Below, piece by piece: positions 1 to 15,000 of a stretch of DNA of 64,000 nucleotides (position 1 is the first letter of the stretch; every line of letters starts with the position of its first letter). This DNA is from Pterobdella sp. o SKG-2022 (taxonomy: Eukaryota > Annelida > Clitellata > Hirudinida > Piscicolidae): the NCBI GenBank assembly GCA_964035795.1, contig CAXIVU010000203.1, positions 38,616-102,615 of the forward strand. Reading direction: 5' to 3'. The position numbers were made by a program, and so were the translations under genes. Under the pieces are notes generated by a model. That model was given only the letters and a program-made list of their open reading frames with translations. It ran no database searches and had not been told where the DNA came from.

Positions 1-3000
1 CGTTGATTTTGCAATCGTTGTCGAAACTGTTGTAGCTGTAGCCATTGAAGTTGTTGTTACAGAAATTGTAGTTGGCGTTGTTGTTTCTACAGTAGTAACG
101 GTTGGCGTAGATGTAGACAACATTTCTGTCGTTGTTGTCATAATAACAGTTGTTGTTTGCGTTGGTTTTGCAATCGTTGTCGAAACTGTTGTAGCTGTAG
201 CCAATGAAGTTGTTGTCACAGTTATTGTAGTTGGCGTTGTTGTTTCTACAGTAGTAACTGTTGGCGTAGATGTAGACAACATTTCTGTCGTTGTTGTCAT
301 AATAACAGTTGTTGTTTGCGTTGATTTTGCAATCGTTGTCGAAACTGTTGTAGCTGTAGCCATTGAAGTTGTTGTTACAGAAATTGTAGTTGGCGTTGTT
401 GTTTCTACAGTAGTAACTGTTGGCGTAGATGTTGACATCATTTCTGTCGTTGTTGTCATAATAACAGTTGTTGTTTGCGTTGATTTTGCAATCGTTGTCG
501 AAACTGTTGTAGCTGTAGCCAATGAAGTTGTTGTCACAGTTATTGTAGTTGGCGTTGTTGTTTCTACAGTAGTAACTGTTGGCGTAAATGTAGACATCAT
601 TTCTGTCGTTGTTGTCATAATAACAGTTGTTGTTTGCGTTGATTTTGCAATCGTTGTCGAAACTGTTGTAGCTGTAGCCAATGAAGTTGTTGTCACAGTT
701 ATTGTAGTTGGCGTTGTTTTTTCTACAGTAGTAACTGTTGGCGTAGATGTTGACATCATTTCTGTCGTTGTTGTCATAATAACAGTTGTTGTTTGCGTTG
801 ATTTTGCAATCGTTGTCGAAACTGTTGTAGCTGTAGCCATTGAAGTTGTTGTTACAGAAATTGTAGTTGGCGTTGTTGTTTCTACAGTAGTAACTTTTGG
901 CGTAGATGTAGACATCATTTCTGTCGTTGTTGTCATAATAACAGTTGTTGTTTGCGTTGATTTTGCAATCGTTGTCGAAACTGTTGTAGCTGTAGCCAAT
1001 GAAGTTGTTGTCACAGTTATTGTAGTTGGCGTTGTTGTTTCTACAGTAGTAACTGTTGGCGTAAATGTAGACATCATTTCTGTCGTTGTTGTCATAATAA
1101 CAGTTGTTGTTTGCGTTGATTTTGCAATCGTTGTCGAAACTGTTGTAGCTGTAGCCAATGAAGTTGTTGTCACAGTTATTGTAGTTGGCGTTGTTTTTTC
1201 TACAGTAGTAACTGTTGGCGTAGATGTTGACATCATTTCTGTCGTTGTTGTCATAATAACAGTTGTTGTTTGCGTTGATTTTGCAATCGTTGTCGAAACT
1301 GTTGTAGCTGTAGCCATTGAAGTTGTTGTTACAGAAATTGTAGTTGGCGTTGTTGTTTCTACAGTAGTAACTTTTGGCGTAGATGTAGACATCATTTCTG
1401 TCGTTGTTGTCATAATAACAGTTGTTGTTTGCGTTGATTTTGCAATCGTTTTCGAAACTGTTGTAGCTGTAGCCAATGAAGTTGTTGTCACAGTTATTGT
1501 AGTTGGCGTTGTTGTTTCTACAGTAGTAACTGTTGGCGTAGATGTAGACAACATTTCTGTCGTTGTTGTCATAATAACAGTTGTTGTTTGCGTTGATTTT
1601 GCAATCGTTGTCGAAACTGTTGTAGCTGTAGCCAATGAAGTTGTTGTCACAGAAATTGTAGTTGGCGTTGTTGTTTCTACAGTAGTAACTGTTGGCGTAG
1701 ATGTAGACAACATTTCTGTCGTTGTTGTCATAATAACAGTTGTTGTTTGCGTTGATTTTGCAATCGTTGTCGAAACTGTTGTAGCTGTAGCCAATGAAGT
1801 TGTTGTCACAGTTATTGTAGTTGGCGTTGTTTTTTCTACAGTAGTAACTGTTGGCGTAGATGTTGACATCATTTCTGTCGTTGTTGTCATAATAACAGTT
1901 GTTGTTTGCGTTGATTTTGCAATCGTTGTCGAAACTGTTGTAGCTGTAGCCATTGAAGTTGTTGTTACAGAAATTGTAGTTGGCGTTGTTGTTTCTACAG
2001 TAGTAACTTTTGGCTTAGATGTAGACATCATTTCTGTCGTTGTTGTCATAATAACAGTTGTTGTTTGCGTTGATTTTGCAATCGTTTTCGAAACTGTTGT
2101 AGCTGTAGCCAATGAAGTTGTTTTCACAGTTATTGTAGTTGGCGTTGTTGTTTCTACAGTAGTAACTGTTGGCTTAGATGTAGACAACATTTCTGTCGTT
2201 GTTGTCATAATAACAGTTGTTGTTTGCGTTGATTTTGCAATCGTTGTCGAAACTGTTGTAGCTGTAGCCAATGAAGTTGTTGTCACAGAAATTGTAGTTG
2301 GCGTTGTTGTTTCTACAGTAGTAACTGTTGGCGTAGATGTAGACAACATTTCTGTCGTTGTTGTCATAATAACAGTTGTTGTTTGCGTTGATTTTGCAAT
2401 CGTTGTCGAAACTGTTGTAGTTGTAGCCATTGAAGTTGTTGTTACAGAAATTGTAGTTGGCGTTGTTGTTTCTACAGTAATAACTGTTGGCGTAGATGTA
2501 GACAACATTTCTGTCGTTGTTGTCATAATAACAGTTGTTGTTTGCGTTGATTTTGCAATCGTTGTCGAAACTGTTGTAGCTGTAGCCAATGAAGTTGTTG
2601 TCACAGTTATTGTAGTTGGCGTTGTTTTTTCTACAGTAGTAACTGTTGGCGTAGATGTTGACATCATTTCTGTCGTTGTTGTCATAATAACAGTTGTTGT
2701 TTGCGTTGATTTTGCAATCGTTGTCGAAACTGTTGTAGCTGTAGCCATTGAAGTTGTTGTTACAGAAATTGTAGTTGGCGTTGTTGTTTCTACAGTAGTA
2801 ACTTTTGGCGTAGATGTAGACATCATTTCTGTCGTTGTTGTCATAATAACAGTTGTTGTTTGCGTTGATTTTGCAATCGTTTTCGAAACTGTTGTAGCTG
2901 TAGCCAATGAAGTTGTTGTCACAGTTATTGTAGTTGGCGTTGTTGTTTCTACAGTAGTAACTGTTGGCGTAGATGTAGACAACATTTCTGTCGTTGTTGT

Positions 3001-6000
3001 CATAATAACAGTTGTTGTTTGCGTTGATTTTGCAATCGTTGTCGAAACTGTTGTAGCTGTAGCCAATGAAGTTGTTGTCACAGAAATTGTAGTTGGCGTT
3101 GTTGTTTCTACAGTAGTAACTGTTGGCGTAGATGTAGACAACATTTCTGTCGTTGTTGTCATAATAACAGTTGTTGTTTGCGTTGATTTTGCAATCGTTG
3201 TCGAAACTGTTGTAGCTGTAGCCAATGAAGTTGTTGTCACAGTTATTGTAGTTGGCGTTGTTTTTTCTACAGTAGTAACTGTTGGCGTAGATGTTGACAT
3301 CATTTCTGTCGTTGTTGTCATAATAACAGTTGTTGTTTGCGTTGATTTTGCAATCGTTGTCGAAACTGTTGTAGCTGTAGCCATTGAAGTTGTTGTTACA
3401 GAAATTGTAGTTGGCGTTGTTGTTTCTACAGTAGTAACTTTTGGCTTAGATGTAGACATCATTTCTGTCGTTGTTGTCATAATAACAGTTGTTGTTTGCG
3501 TTGATTTTGCAATCGTTTTCGAAACTGTTGTAGCTGTAGCCAATGAAGTTGTTGTCACAGTTATTGTAGTTGGCGTTGTTGTTTCTACAGTAGTAACTGT
3601 TGGCTTAGATGTAGACAACATTTCTGTCGTTGTTGTCATAATAACAGTTGTTGTTTGCGTTGATTTTGCAATCGTTGTCGAAACTGTTGTAGCTGTAGCC
3701 AATGAAGTTGTTGTCACAGAAATTGTAGTTGGCGTTGTTGTTTCTACAGTAGTAACTGTTGGCGTAGATGTAGACAACATTTCTGTCGTTGTTGTCATAA
3801 TAACAGTTGTTGTTTGCGTTGATTTTGCAATCGTTGTCGAAACTGTTGTAGCTGTAGCCATTGAAGTTGTTGTTACAGAAATTGTAGTTGGCGTTGTTGT
3901 TTCTACAGTAATAACTGTTGGCGTAGATGTAGACAACATTTCTGTCGTTGTTGTCATAATAACAGTTGTTGTTTGCGTTGATTTTGCAATCGTTGTCGAA
4001 ACTGTTGTAGCTGTAGCCATTGAAATTGTTGTTACAGAAATTGTAGTTGGCGTTGTTGTTTCTACAGTAGTAACTGTTGGCGTAGATGTTGACATCATTT
4101 CTGTCGTTGTTGTCATAATAACAGTTGTTGTTTGCGTTGATTTTGCAATCGTTGTCGAAACTGTTGTAGCTGTAGCCATTGAAATTGTTGTTACAGAAAT
4201 TGTAGTTGGCGTTGTTGTTTCTACAGTAGTAACTGTTGGCGTAGATGTAGACAACATTTCTGTCGTTGTTGTCATAATAACAGTTGTTGTTTGCGTTGAT
4301 TTTGCAATCGTTTTCGAAACTGTTGTAGCTGTAGCCAATGAAGTTGTTGTCACAGTTATTGTAGTTGGCGTTGTTGTTTCTACAGTAGTAACTTTTGGCT
4401 TAGATGTAGACATCATTTCTGTCGTTGTTGTCATAATAACAGTTGTTGTTTGCGTTGATTTTGCAATCGTTTTCGAAACTGTTGTAGCTGTAGCCAATGA
4501 AGTTGTTGTCACAGTTATTGTAGTTGGCGTTGTTGTTTCTACAGTAGTAACTGTTGGCTTAGATGTAGACAACATTTCTGTCGTTGTTGTCATAATAACA
4601 GTTGTTGTTTGCGTTGATTTTGCAATCGTTGTCGAAACTGTTGTAGCTGTAGCCAATGAAGTTGTTGTCACAGAAATTGTAGTTGGCGTTGTTGTTTCTA
4701 CAGTAGTAACTGTTGGCGTAGATGTAGACAACATTTCTGTCGTTGTTGTCATAATAACAGTTGTTGTTTGCGTTGATTTTGCAATCGTTGTCGAAACTGT
4801 TGTAGCTGTAGCCATTGAAGTTGTTGTTACAGAAATTGTAGTTGGCGTTGTTGTTTCTACAGTAATAACTGTTGGCGTAGATGTAGACAACATTTCTGTC
4901 GTTGTTGTCATAATAACAGTTGTTGTTTGCGTTGATTTTGCAATCGTTGTCGAAACTGTTGTAGCTGTAGCCATTGAAATTGTTGTTACAGAAATTGTAG
5001 TTGGCGTTGTTGTTTCTACAGTAGTAACTGTTGGCGTAGATGTTGACATCATTTCTGTCGTTGTTGTCATAATAACAGTTGTTGTTTGCGTTGATTTTGC
5101 AATCGTTGTCGAAACTGTTGTAGCTGTAGCCATTGAAATTGTTGTTACAGAAATTGTAGTTGGCGTTGTTGTTTCTACAGTAGTAACTGTTGGCGTAGAT
5201 GTAGACAACATTTCTGTCGTTGTTGTCATAATAACAGTTGTTGTTTGCGTTGATTTTGCAATCGTTGTCGAAACTGTTGTAGCTGTAGCCAATGAAGTTG
5301 TTGTCACAGTTATTGTAGTTGGCGTTGTTTTTTCTACAGTAGTAACTGTTGGCGTAGATGTTGACATCATTTCTGTCGTTGTTGTCATAATAACAGTTGT
5401 TGTTTGCGTTGATTTTGCAATCGTTGTCGAAACTGTTGTAGCTGTAGCCAATGAAGTTGTTGTCACAGTTATTGTAGTTGGCGTTGTTTTTTCTACAGTA
5501 GTAACTGTTGGCGTAGATGTAGACAACATTTCTGTCGTTGTTGTCATAATAACAGTTGTTGTTTGCGTTGATTTTGCAATCGTTGTCGAAACTGTTGTAG
5601 CTGTAGCCATTGAAGTTGTTGTCACAGAAATTGTAGTTGGCGTTGTTGTTTCTACAGTAGTAACTGTTGGCGTAGATGTAGACAACATTTCTGTCGTTGT
5701 TGTCATAATAACAGTTGTTGTTTGCGTTGATTTTGCATTCGTTGTCGAAACTGTTGTAGCTGTAGCCAATGAAGTTGTTGTCACAGTTACTGTAGTTGGC
5801 GTTGTTTTTTCTACAGTAGTAACTGTTGGCGTAGATGTTGACATCATTTCTGTCGTTGTTGTCATAATAACAGTTGTTGTTTGCGTTGATTTTGCAATCG
5901 TTGTCGAAACTGTTGTAGCTGTAGCCATTGAAATTGTTGTTACAGAAATTGTAGTTGGCGTTGTTGTTTCTACAGTAGTAACTGTTGGCGTAGATGTAGA

Positions 6001-9000
6001 CAACATTTCTGTCGTTGTTGTCATAATAACAGTTGTTTTTTGCGTTGATTTTGCAATCGTTGTCGAAACTGTTGTAGCTGTAGCCAATGAAGTTGTTGTC
6101 ACAGAAATTGTAGTTGGCGTTGTTGTTTCTACAGTAGTAACTGTTGGCGTAGATGTAGACAACATTTCTGTCGTTGTTGTCATAATAACAGTTGTTGTTT
6201 GCGTTGATTTTGCAATCGTTGTCGAAACTGTTGTAGCTGTAGCCAATGAAGTTGTTGTCACAGTTATTGTAGTTGGCGTTGTTTTTTCTACAGTAGTAAC
6301 TGTTGGCGTAGATGTTGACATCATTTCTGTCGTTGTTGTCATAATAACAGTTGTTGTTTGCGTTGATTTTGCAATCGTTGTCGAAACTGTTGTAGCTGTA
6401 GCCATTGAAGTTGTTGTTACAGAAATTGTAGTTGGCGTTGTTGTTTCTACAGTAGTAACTGTTGGCGTAGATGTAGACATCATTTTTGTCGTTGTTGTCA
6501 TAATAACAGTTGTTGTTTGCGTTGATTTTGCAATCGTTGTCGAAACTGTTGTAGATGTAGCCATTGAAGTTGTTGTTACAGAAATTGTAGTTGGCGTTGT
6601 TTTTTCTACAGTAGTAACTTTTGGCGTAGATGTAGACATCATTTCTGTCGTTGTTGTCATAATAACAGTTGTTGTTTGCGTTGATTTTGCAATCGTTTTC
6701 GAAACTGTTGTAGCTGTAGCCAATGAAGTTGTTGTCACAGTTATTGTAGTTGGCGTTGTTGTTTCTACAGTAGTAACTGTTGGCGTAGATGTAGACAACA
6801 TTTCTGTCGTTGTTGTCATAATAACAGTTGTTGTTTGCGTTGATTTTGCAATCGTTGTCGAAACTGTTGTAGCTGTAGCCAATGAAGTTGTTGTCAGAGA
6901 AATTGTAGTTGGCGTTGTTGTTTCTACAGTAGTAACTGTTGGCGTAGATGTAGACAACATTTCTGTCGTTGTTGTCATAATAACAGTTGTTGTTTGCGTT
7001 GATTTTGCAATCGTTGTCGAAACTGTTGTAGCTGTAGCCAATGAAGTTGTTGTCACAGTTATTGTAGTTGGCGTTGTTTTTTCTACAGTAGTAACTGTTG
7101 GCGTAGATGTTGACATCATTTCTGTCGTTGTTGTCATAATAACAGTTGTTGTTTGCGTTGATTTTGCAATCGTTGTCGAAACTGTTGTAGCTGTAGCCAT
7201 TGAAGTTGTTGTTACAGAAATTGTAGTTGGCGTTGTTGTTTCTACAGTAGTAACTGTTGGCGTAGATGTAGACATCATTTCTGTCGTTGTTGTCATAATA
7301 ACAGTTGTTGTTTGCGTTGATTTTGCAATCGTTGTCGAAACTGTTGTAGATGTAGCCATTGAAGTTGTTGTTACAGAAATTGTAGTTGGCGTTGTTTTTT
7401 CTACAGTAGTAACTGTTGGCGTAGATGTTGACATCATTTCTGTCGTTGTTGTCATAATAACAGTTGTTGTTTGCGTTGATTTTGCAATCGTTGTCGAAAC
7501 TGTTGTAGCTGTAGCCATTGAAGTTGTTGTTACAGAAATTGTAGTTGGCGTTGTTGTTTCTACAGTAGTAACGGTTGGCGTAGATGTAGACAACATTTCT
7601 GTCGTTGTTGTCATAATAACAGTTGTTGTTTGCGTTGATTTTGCAATCGTTGTCGAAACTGTTGTAGCTGTAGCCATTGAAGTTGTTGTTACAGAAATTG
7701 TAGTTGGCGTTGTTGTTTCTACAGTAGTAACTGTTGGCGTAGATGTTGACATCATTTCTGTCGTTGTTGTCATAATAACAGTTGTTGTTTGCGTTGATTT
7801 TGCAATCGTTGTCGAAACTGTTGTAGCTGTAGCCAATGAAGTTGTTGTCACAGTTATTGTAGTTGGCGTTGTTGTTTCTACAGTAGTAACTGTTGGCGTA
7901 GATGTAGACATCATTTCTGTCGTTGTTGTCATAATAACAGTTGTTGTTTGCGTTGATTTTGCAATCGTTGTCGAAACTGTTGTAGCTGTAGCCAATGAAG
8001 TTGTTGTCACAGTTATTGTAGTTGGCGTTGTTTTTTCTACAGTAGTAACTGTTGGCGTAGATGTTGACATCATTTCTGTCGTTGTTGTCATAATAACAGT
8101 TGTTGTTTGCGTTGATTTTGCAATCGTTGTCGAAACTGTTGTAGCTGTAGCCATTGAAGTTGTTGTTACAGAAATTGTAGTTGGCGTTGTTGTTTCTACA
8201 GTAGTAACTGTTGGCGTAGATGTAGACATCATTTCTGTCGTTGTTGTCATAATAACAGTTGTTTTTTGCGTTGATTTTGCAATCGTTGTCGAAACTGTTG
8301 TAGCTGTAGCCATTGAAGTTGTTGTTACAGAAATTGTAGTTGGCGTTGTTGTTTTTACAGTAGTAACTTTTGGCGTAGATGTAGACATCATTTCTGTCGT
8401 TGTTGTCATAATAACAGTTGTTGTTTGCGTTGATTTTGCAATCGTTGTCGAAACTGTTGTAGATGTAGCCATTGAAGTTGTTGTTACAGAAATTGTAGTT
8501 GGCGTTGTTGTTTCTACAGTAGTAACTGTTGGCGTAGATGTTGACATCATTTCTGTCGTTGTTGTCATAATAACAGTTGTTGTTTGCGTTGATTTTGCAA
8601 TCGTTGTCGAAACTGTTGTAGCTGTAGCCATTGAAGTTGTTGTTACAGAAATTGTAGTTGGCGTTGTTGTTTCTACAGTAGTAACTGTTGGCGTAGATGT
8701 AGACAACATTTCTGTCGTTGTTGTCATAATAACAGTTGTTGTTTGCGTTGATTTTGCAATCGTTGTCGAAACTGTTGTAGCTGTAGCCAATGAAGTTGTT
8801 GTCACAGAAATTGTAGTTGGCGTTGTTGTTTCTACAGTAGTAACTGTTGGCGTAGATGTAGACAACATTTCTGTCGTTGTTGTCATAATAACAGTTGTTG
8901 TTTGCGTTGATTTTGCAATCGTTGTCGAAACTGTTGTAGATGTAGCCATTGAAGTTGTTGTTACAGAAATTGTAGTTGGCGTTGTTGTTTCTACAGTAGT

Positions 9001-12000
9001 AACTGTTGGCGTAGATGTTGACATCATTTCTGTCGTTGTTGTCATAATAACAGTTGTTGTTTGCGTTGATTTTGCAATCGTTGTCGAAACTGTTGTAGCT
9101 GTAGCCATTGAAGTTGTTGTTACAGAAATTGTAGTTGGCGTTGTTGTTTCTACAGTAGTAACTTTTGGCGTAGATGTAGACAACATTTCTGTCGTTGTTG
9201 TCATAATAACAGTTGTTGTTTGCGTTGATTTTGCAATCGTTGTCGAAACTGTTGTAGCTGTAGCCAATGAAGTTGTTGTCACAGAAATTGTAGTTGGCGT
9301 TGTTGTTTCTACAGTAGTAACTGTTGGCGTAGATGTAGACAACATTTCTGTCGTTGTTGTCATAATAACAGTTGTTGTTTGCGTTGATTTTGCAATCGTT
9401 GTCGAAACTGTTGTAGCTGTAGCCATTGAAGTTGTTGTTACAGAAATTGTAGTTGGCGTTGTTGTTTCTACAGTAGTAACTGTTGGCGTAGATGTAGACA
9501 TCATTTCTGTCGTTGTTGTCATAATAACAGTTGTTGTTTGCGTTGATTTTGCAATCGTTGTCGAAACTGTTGTAGCTGTAGCCAATGAAGTTGTTGTCAC
9601 AGTTATTGTAGTTGGCGTTGTTTTTTCTACAGTAGTAACTGTTGGCGTAGATGTTGACATCATTTCTGTCGTTGTTGTCATAATAACAGTTGTTGTTTGC
9701 GTTGATTTTGCAATCGTTGTCGAAACTGTTGTAGCTTTAGCTATTGAAGTTGTTGTTACAGAAATTGTAGTTGGCGTTGTTGTTTCTACAGTAGTAACTG
9801 TTGGCGTAGATGTAGACATCATTTCTGTCGTTGTTGTCATAATAACAGTTGTTTTTTGCGTTGATTTTGCAATCGTTGTCGAAACTGTTGTAGCTGTAGC
9901 CATTGAAGTTGTTGTTACAGAAATTGTAGTTGGCGTTGTTGTTTCTACAGTAGTAACTTTTGGCGTAGATGTAGACATCATTTCTGTCGTTGTTGTCATA
10001 ATAACAGTTGTTGTTTGCGTTGATTTTGCAATCGTTGTCGAAACTGTTGTAGATGTAGCCATTGAAGTTGTTGTTACAGAAATTGTAGTTGGCGTTGTTG
10101 TTTCTACAGTAGTAACTGTTGGCGTAGATGTTGACAACATTTCTGTCGTTGTTGTCATAATAACAGTTGTTGTTTGCGTTGATTTTGCAATCGTTGTCGA
10201 AACTGTTGTAGCTGTAGCCAATGAAGTTGTTGTCACAGAAATTGTAGTTGGCGTTGTTGTTTCTACAGTAGTAACTGTTGGCGTAGATGTAGACAACATT
10301 TCTGTCGTTGTTGTCATAATAACAGTTGTTGTTTGCGTTGATTTTGCAATCGTTGTCGAAACTGTTGTAGCTGTAGCCATTGAAGTTGTTGTTACAGAAA
10401 TTGTAGTTGGCGTTGTTGTTTCTACAGTAGTAACTGTTGGCGTAGATGTAGACATCATTTCTGTCGTTGTTGTCATAATAACAGTTGTTGTTTGCGTTGA
10501 TTTTGCAATCGTTGTCGAAACTGTTGTAGCTGTAGCCAATGAAGTTGTTGTCACAGTTATTGTAGTTGGCGTTGTTTTTTCTACAGTAGTAACTGTTGGC
10601 GTAGATGTTGACATCATTGCTGTCGTTGTTGTCATAATAACAGTTGTTGTTTGCGTTGATTTTGCAATCGTTGTCAAAACTGTTGTAGCTGTAGCCATTG
10701 AAATTGTTGTTACAGAAATTGTAGTTGGCGTTGTTGTTTCTACAGTAGTAACTGTTGGCGTAGATGTAGACATCATTTCTGTCGTTGTTGTCATAATAAC
10801 AGTTGTTTTTTGCGTTGATTTTGCAATCGTTGTCGAAACTGTTGTAGCTGTAGCCATTGAAGTTGTTGTTACAGAAATTGTAGTTGGCGTTGTTGTTTCT
10901 ACAGTAGTAACTTTTGGCGTAGATGTAGACATCATTTCTGTCGTTGTTGTCATAATAACAGTTGTTGTTTGCGTTGATTTTGCAATCGTTGTCGAAACTG
11001 TTGTAGATGTAGCCATTGAAGTTGTTGTTACAGAAATTGTAGTTGGCGTTGTTGTTTCTACAGTAGTAACTGTTGGCGTAGATGTTGACAACATTTCTGT
11101 CGTTGTTGTCATAATAACAGTTGTTGTTTGCGTTGATTTTGCAATCGTTGTCGAAACTGTTGTAGCTGTAGCCAATGAAGTTGTTGTCACAGTTATTGTA
11201 GTTGGCGTTGTTGTTTCTACAGTAGTAACTGTTGGCGTAGATGTAGACAACATTTCTGTCGTTGTTGTCATAATAACAGTTGTTGTTTGCGTTGATTTTG
11301 CAATCGTTGTCGAAACTGTTGTAGCTGTAGCCATTGAAGTTGTTGTTACATAAATTGTAGTTGGCGTTGTTGTTTCTACAGTAGTAACTGTTGGCGTAGA
11401 TGTAGACATCATTTCTGTCGTTGTTGTCATAATAACAGTTGTTGTTTGCGTTGATTTTGCAATCGTTGTCGAAACTGTTGTAGCTGTAGCCAATGAAGTT
11501 GTTGTCACAGTTATTGTAGTTGGCGTTGTTTTTTCTACAGTAGTAACTGTTGGCGTAGATGTTGACATCATTTCTGTCGTTGTTGTCATAATAACAGTTG
11601 TTGTTTGCGTTGATTTTGCAATCGTTGTCGAAACTGTTGTAGCTGTAGCCATTGAAGTTGTTGTTACAGAAATTGTAGTTGGCGTTGTTGTTTCTACAGT
11701 AGTAACTGTTGGCGTAGATGTAGACATCATTTCTGTCGTTGTTGTCATAATAACAGTTGTTTTTTGCGTTGATTTTGCAATCGTTGTCGAAACTGTTGTA
11801 GCTGTAGCCATTGAAGTTGTTGTTACAGAAATTGTAGTTGGCGTTGTTGTTTCTACAGTAGTAACTTTTGGCGTAGATGTAGACATCATTTCTGTCGTTG
11901 TTGTCATAATAACAGTTGTTGTTTGCGTTGATTTTGCAATCGTTGTCGAAACTGTTGTAGATGTAGCCATTGAAGTTGTTGTTACAGAAATTGTAGTTGG

Positions 12001-15000
12001 CGTTGTTGTTTCTACAGTAGTAACTGTTGGCGTAGATGTTGACAACATTTCTGTCGTTGTTGTCATAATAACAGTTGTTGTTTGCGTTGATTTTGCAATC
12101 GTTGTCGAAACTGTTGTAGCTGTAGCCAATGAAGTTGTTGTCACAGAAATTGTAGTTGGCGTTGTTGTTTCTACAGTAGTAACTGTTGGCGTAGATGTAG
12201 ACAACATTTCTGTCGTTGTTGTCATAATAACAGTTGTTGTTTGCGTTGATTTTGCAATCGTTGTCGAAACTGTTGTAGCTGTAGCCATTGAAGTTGTTGT
12301 TACAGAAATTGTAGTTGGCGTTGTTGTTTCTACAGTAGTAACTGTTGGCGTAGATGTAGACATCATTTCTGTCGTTGTTGTCATAATAACAGTTGTTGTT
12401 TGCGTTGATTTTGCAATCGTTGTCGAAACTGTTGTAGCTGTAGCCAATGAAGTTGTTGTCACAGTTTTTGTAGTTGGCGTTGTTTTTTCTACAGTAGTAA
12501 CTGTTGGCGTAGATGTTGACATCATTTCTGTCGTTGTTGTCATAATAACAGTTGTTGTTTGCGTTGATTTTGCAATCGTTGTCGAAACTGTTGTAGCTGT
12601 AGCCATTGAAGTTGTTGTTACAGAAATTGTAGTTGGCGTTGTTGTTTCTACAGTAGTAACTGTTGGCGTAGATGTAGACATCATTTCTGTCGTTGTTGTC
12701 ATAATAACAGTTGTTGTTTGCGTTGATTTTGCAATCGTTGTCGAAACTGTTGTAGCTGTAGCCAATGAAGTTGTTGTCACAGTTATTGTAGTTGGCGTTG
12801 TTGTTTCTACAGTAGTAACTGTTGGCGTAGATGTAGACATCATTTCTGTCGTTGTTGTCATAATAACAGTTGTTGTTTGCGTTGATTTTGCAATCGTTGT
12901 CGAAACTGTTGTAGCTGTAGCCAATGAAGTTGTTGTCACAGTTATTGTAGTTGGCGTTGTTTTTTCTACAGTAGTAACTGTTGGCGTAGATGTTGACATC
13001 ATTTCTGTCGTTGTTGTCATAATAACAGTTGTTGTTTGCGTTGATTTTGCAATCGTTGTCGAAACTGTTGTAGCTGTAGCCATTGAAGTTGTTGTTACAG
13101 AAATTGTAGTTGGCGTTGTTGTTTCTACAGTAGTAACTGTTGGCGTAGATGTAGACATCATTTCTGTCGTTGTTGTCATAATAACAGTTGTTTTTTGCGT
13201 TGATTTTGCAATCGTTGTCGAAACTGTTGTAGCTGTAGCCATTGAAGTTGTTGTTACAGAAATTGTAGTTGGCGTTGTTGTTTTTACAGTAGTAACTTTT
13301 GGCGTAGATGTAGACATCATTTCTGTCGTTGTTGTCATAATAACAGTTGTTGTTTGCGTTGATTTTGCAATCGTTGTCGAAACTGTTGTAGATGTAGCCA
13401 TTGAAGTTGTTGTTACAGAAATTGTAGTTGGCGTTGTTGTTTCTACAGTAGTAACTGTTGGCGTAGATGTTGACATCATTTCTGTCGTTGTTGTCATAAT
13501 AACAGTTGTTGTTTGCGTTGATTTTGCAATCGTTGTCGAAACTGTTGTAGCTGTAGCCATTGAAGTTGTTGTTACAGAAATTGTAGTTGGCGTTGTTGTT
13601 TCTACAGTAGTAACTGTTGGCGTAGATGTAGACAACATTTCTGTCGTTGTTGTCATAATAACAGTTGTTGTTTGCGTTGATTTTGCAATCGTTGTCGAAA
13701 CTGTTGTAGCTGTAGCCAATGAAGTTGTTGTCACAGAAATTGTAGTTGGCGTTGTTGTTTCTACAGTAGTAACTGTTGGCGTAGATGTAGACATCATTTC
13801 TGTCGTTGTTGTCATAATAACAGTTGTTGTTTGCGTTGATTTTGCAATCGTTGTCGAAACTGTTGTAGCTGTAGCCAATGAAGTTGTTGTCACAGAAATT
13901 GTAGTTGGCGTTGTTGTTTCTACAGTAGTAACTGTTGGCGTAGATGTAGACAACATTTCTGTCGTTGTTGTCATAATAACAGTTGTTGTTTGCGTTGATT
14001 TTGCAATCGTTGTCGAAACTGTTGTAGCTGTAGCCATTGAAGTTGTTGTTACAGAAATTGTAGTTGGCGTTGTTGTTTCTACAGTAGTAACTGTTGGCGT
14101 AGATGTAGACATCATTTCTGTCGTTGTTGTCATAATAACAGTTGTTGTTTGCGTTGATTTTGCAATCGTTGTCGAAACTGTTGTAGCTGTAGCCAATGAA
14201 GTTGTTTTCACAGTTATTGTAGTTGGCGTTGTTTTTTCTACAGTAGTAACTGTTGGCGTAGATGTTGACATCATTTCTGTCGTTGTTGTCATAATAACAG
14301 TTGTTGTTTGCGTTGATTTTGCAATCGTTGTCGAAACTGTTGTAGATGTAGCCATTGAAGTTGTTGTTACAGAAATTGTAGTTGGCGTTGTTGTTTCTAC
14401 AGTAGTAACTGTTGGCGTAGATGTAGACATCATTTCTGTCGTTGTTGTCATAATAACAGTTGTTTTTTGCGTTGATTTTGCAATCGTTGTCGAAACTGTT
14501 GTAGCTGTAGCCATTGAAGTTGTTGTTACAGAAATTGTAGTTGGCGTTGTTGTTTCTACAGTAGTAACTTTTGGCGTAGATGTAGACATCATTTCTGTCG
14601 TTGTTGTCATAATAACAGTTGTTGTTTGCGTTGATTTTGCAATCGTTGTCGAAACTGTTGTAGATGTAGCCATTGAAGTTGTTGTTACAGAAATTGTAGT
14701 TGGCGTTGTTGTTTCTACAGTAGTAACTGTTGGCGTAGATGTAGACATCATTTCTGTCGTTGTTGTCATAATAACAGTTGTTGTTTGCGTTGATTTTGCA
14801 ATCGTTGTCGAAACTGTTGTAGCTGTAGCCAATGAAGTTGTTGTCACAGAAATTGTAGTTGGCGTTGTTGTTTCTACAGTAGTAACTGTTGGCGTAGATG
14901 TAGACAACATTTCTGTCGTTGTTGTCATAATAACAGTTGTTGTTTGCGTTGATTTTGCAATCGTTGTCGAAACTGTTGTAGCTGTAGCCATTGAAGTTGT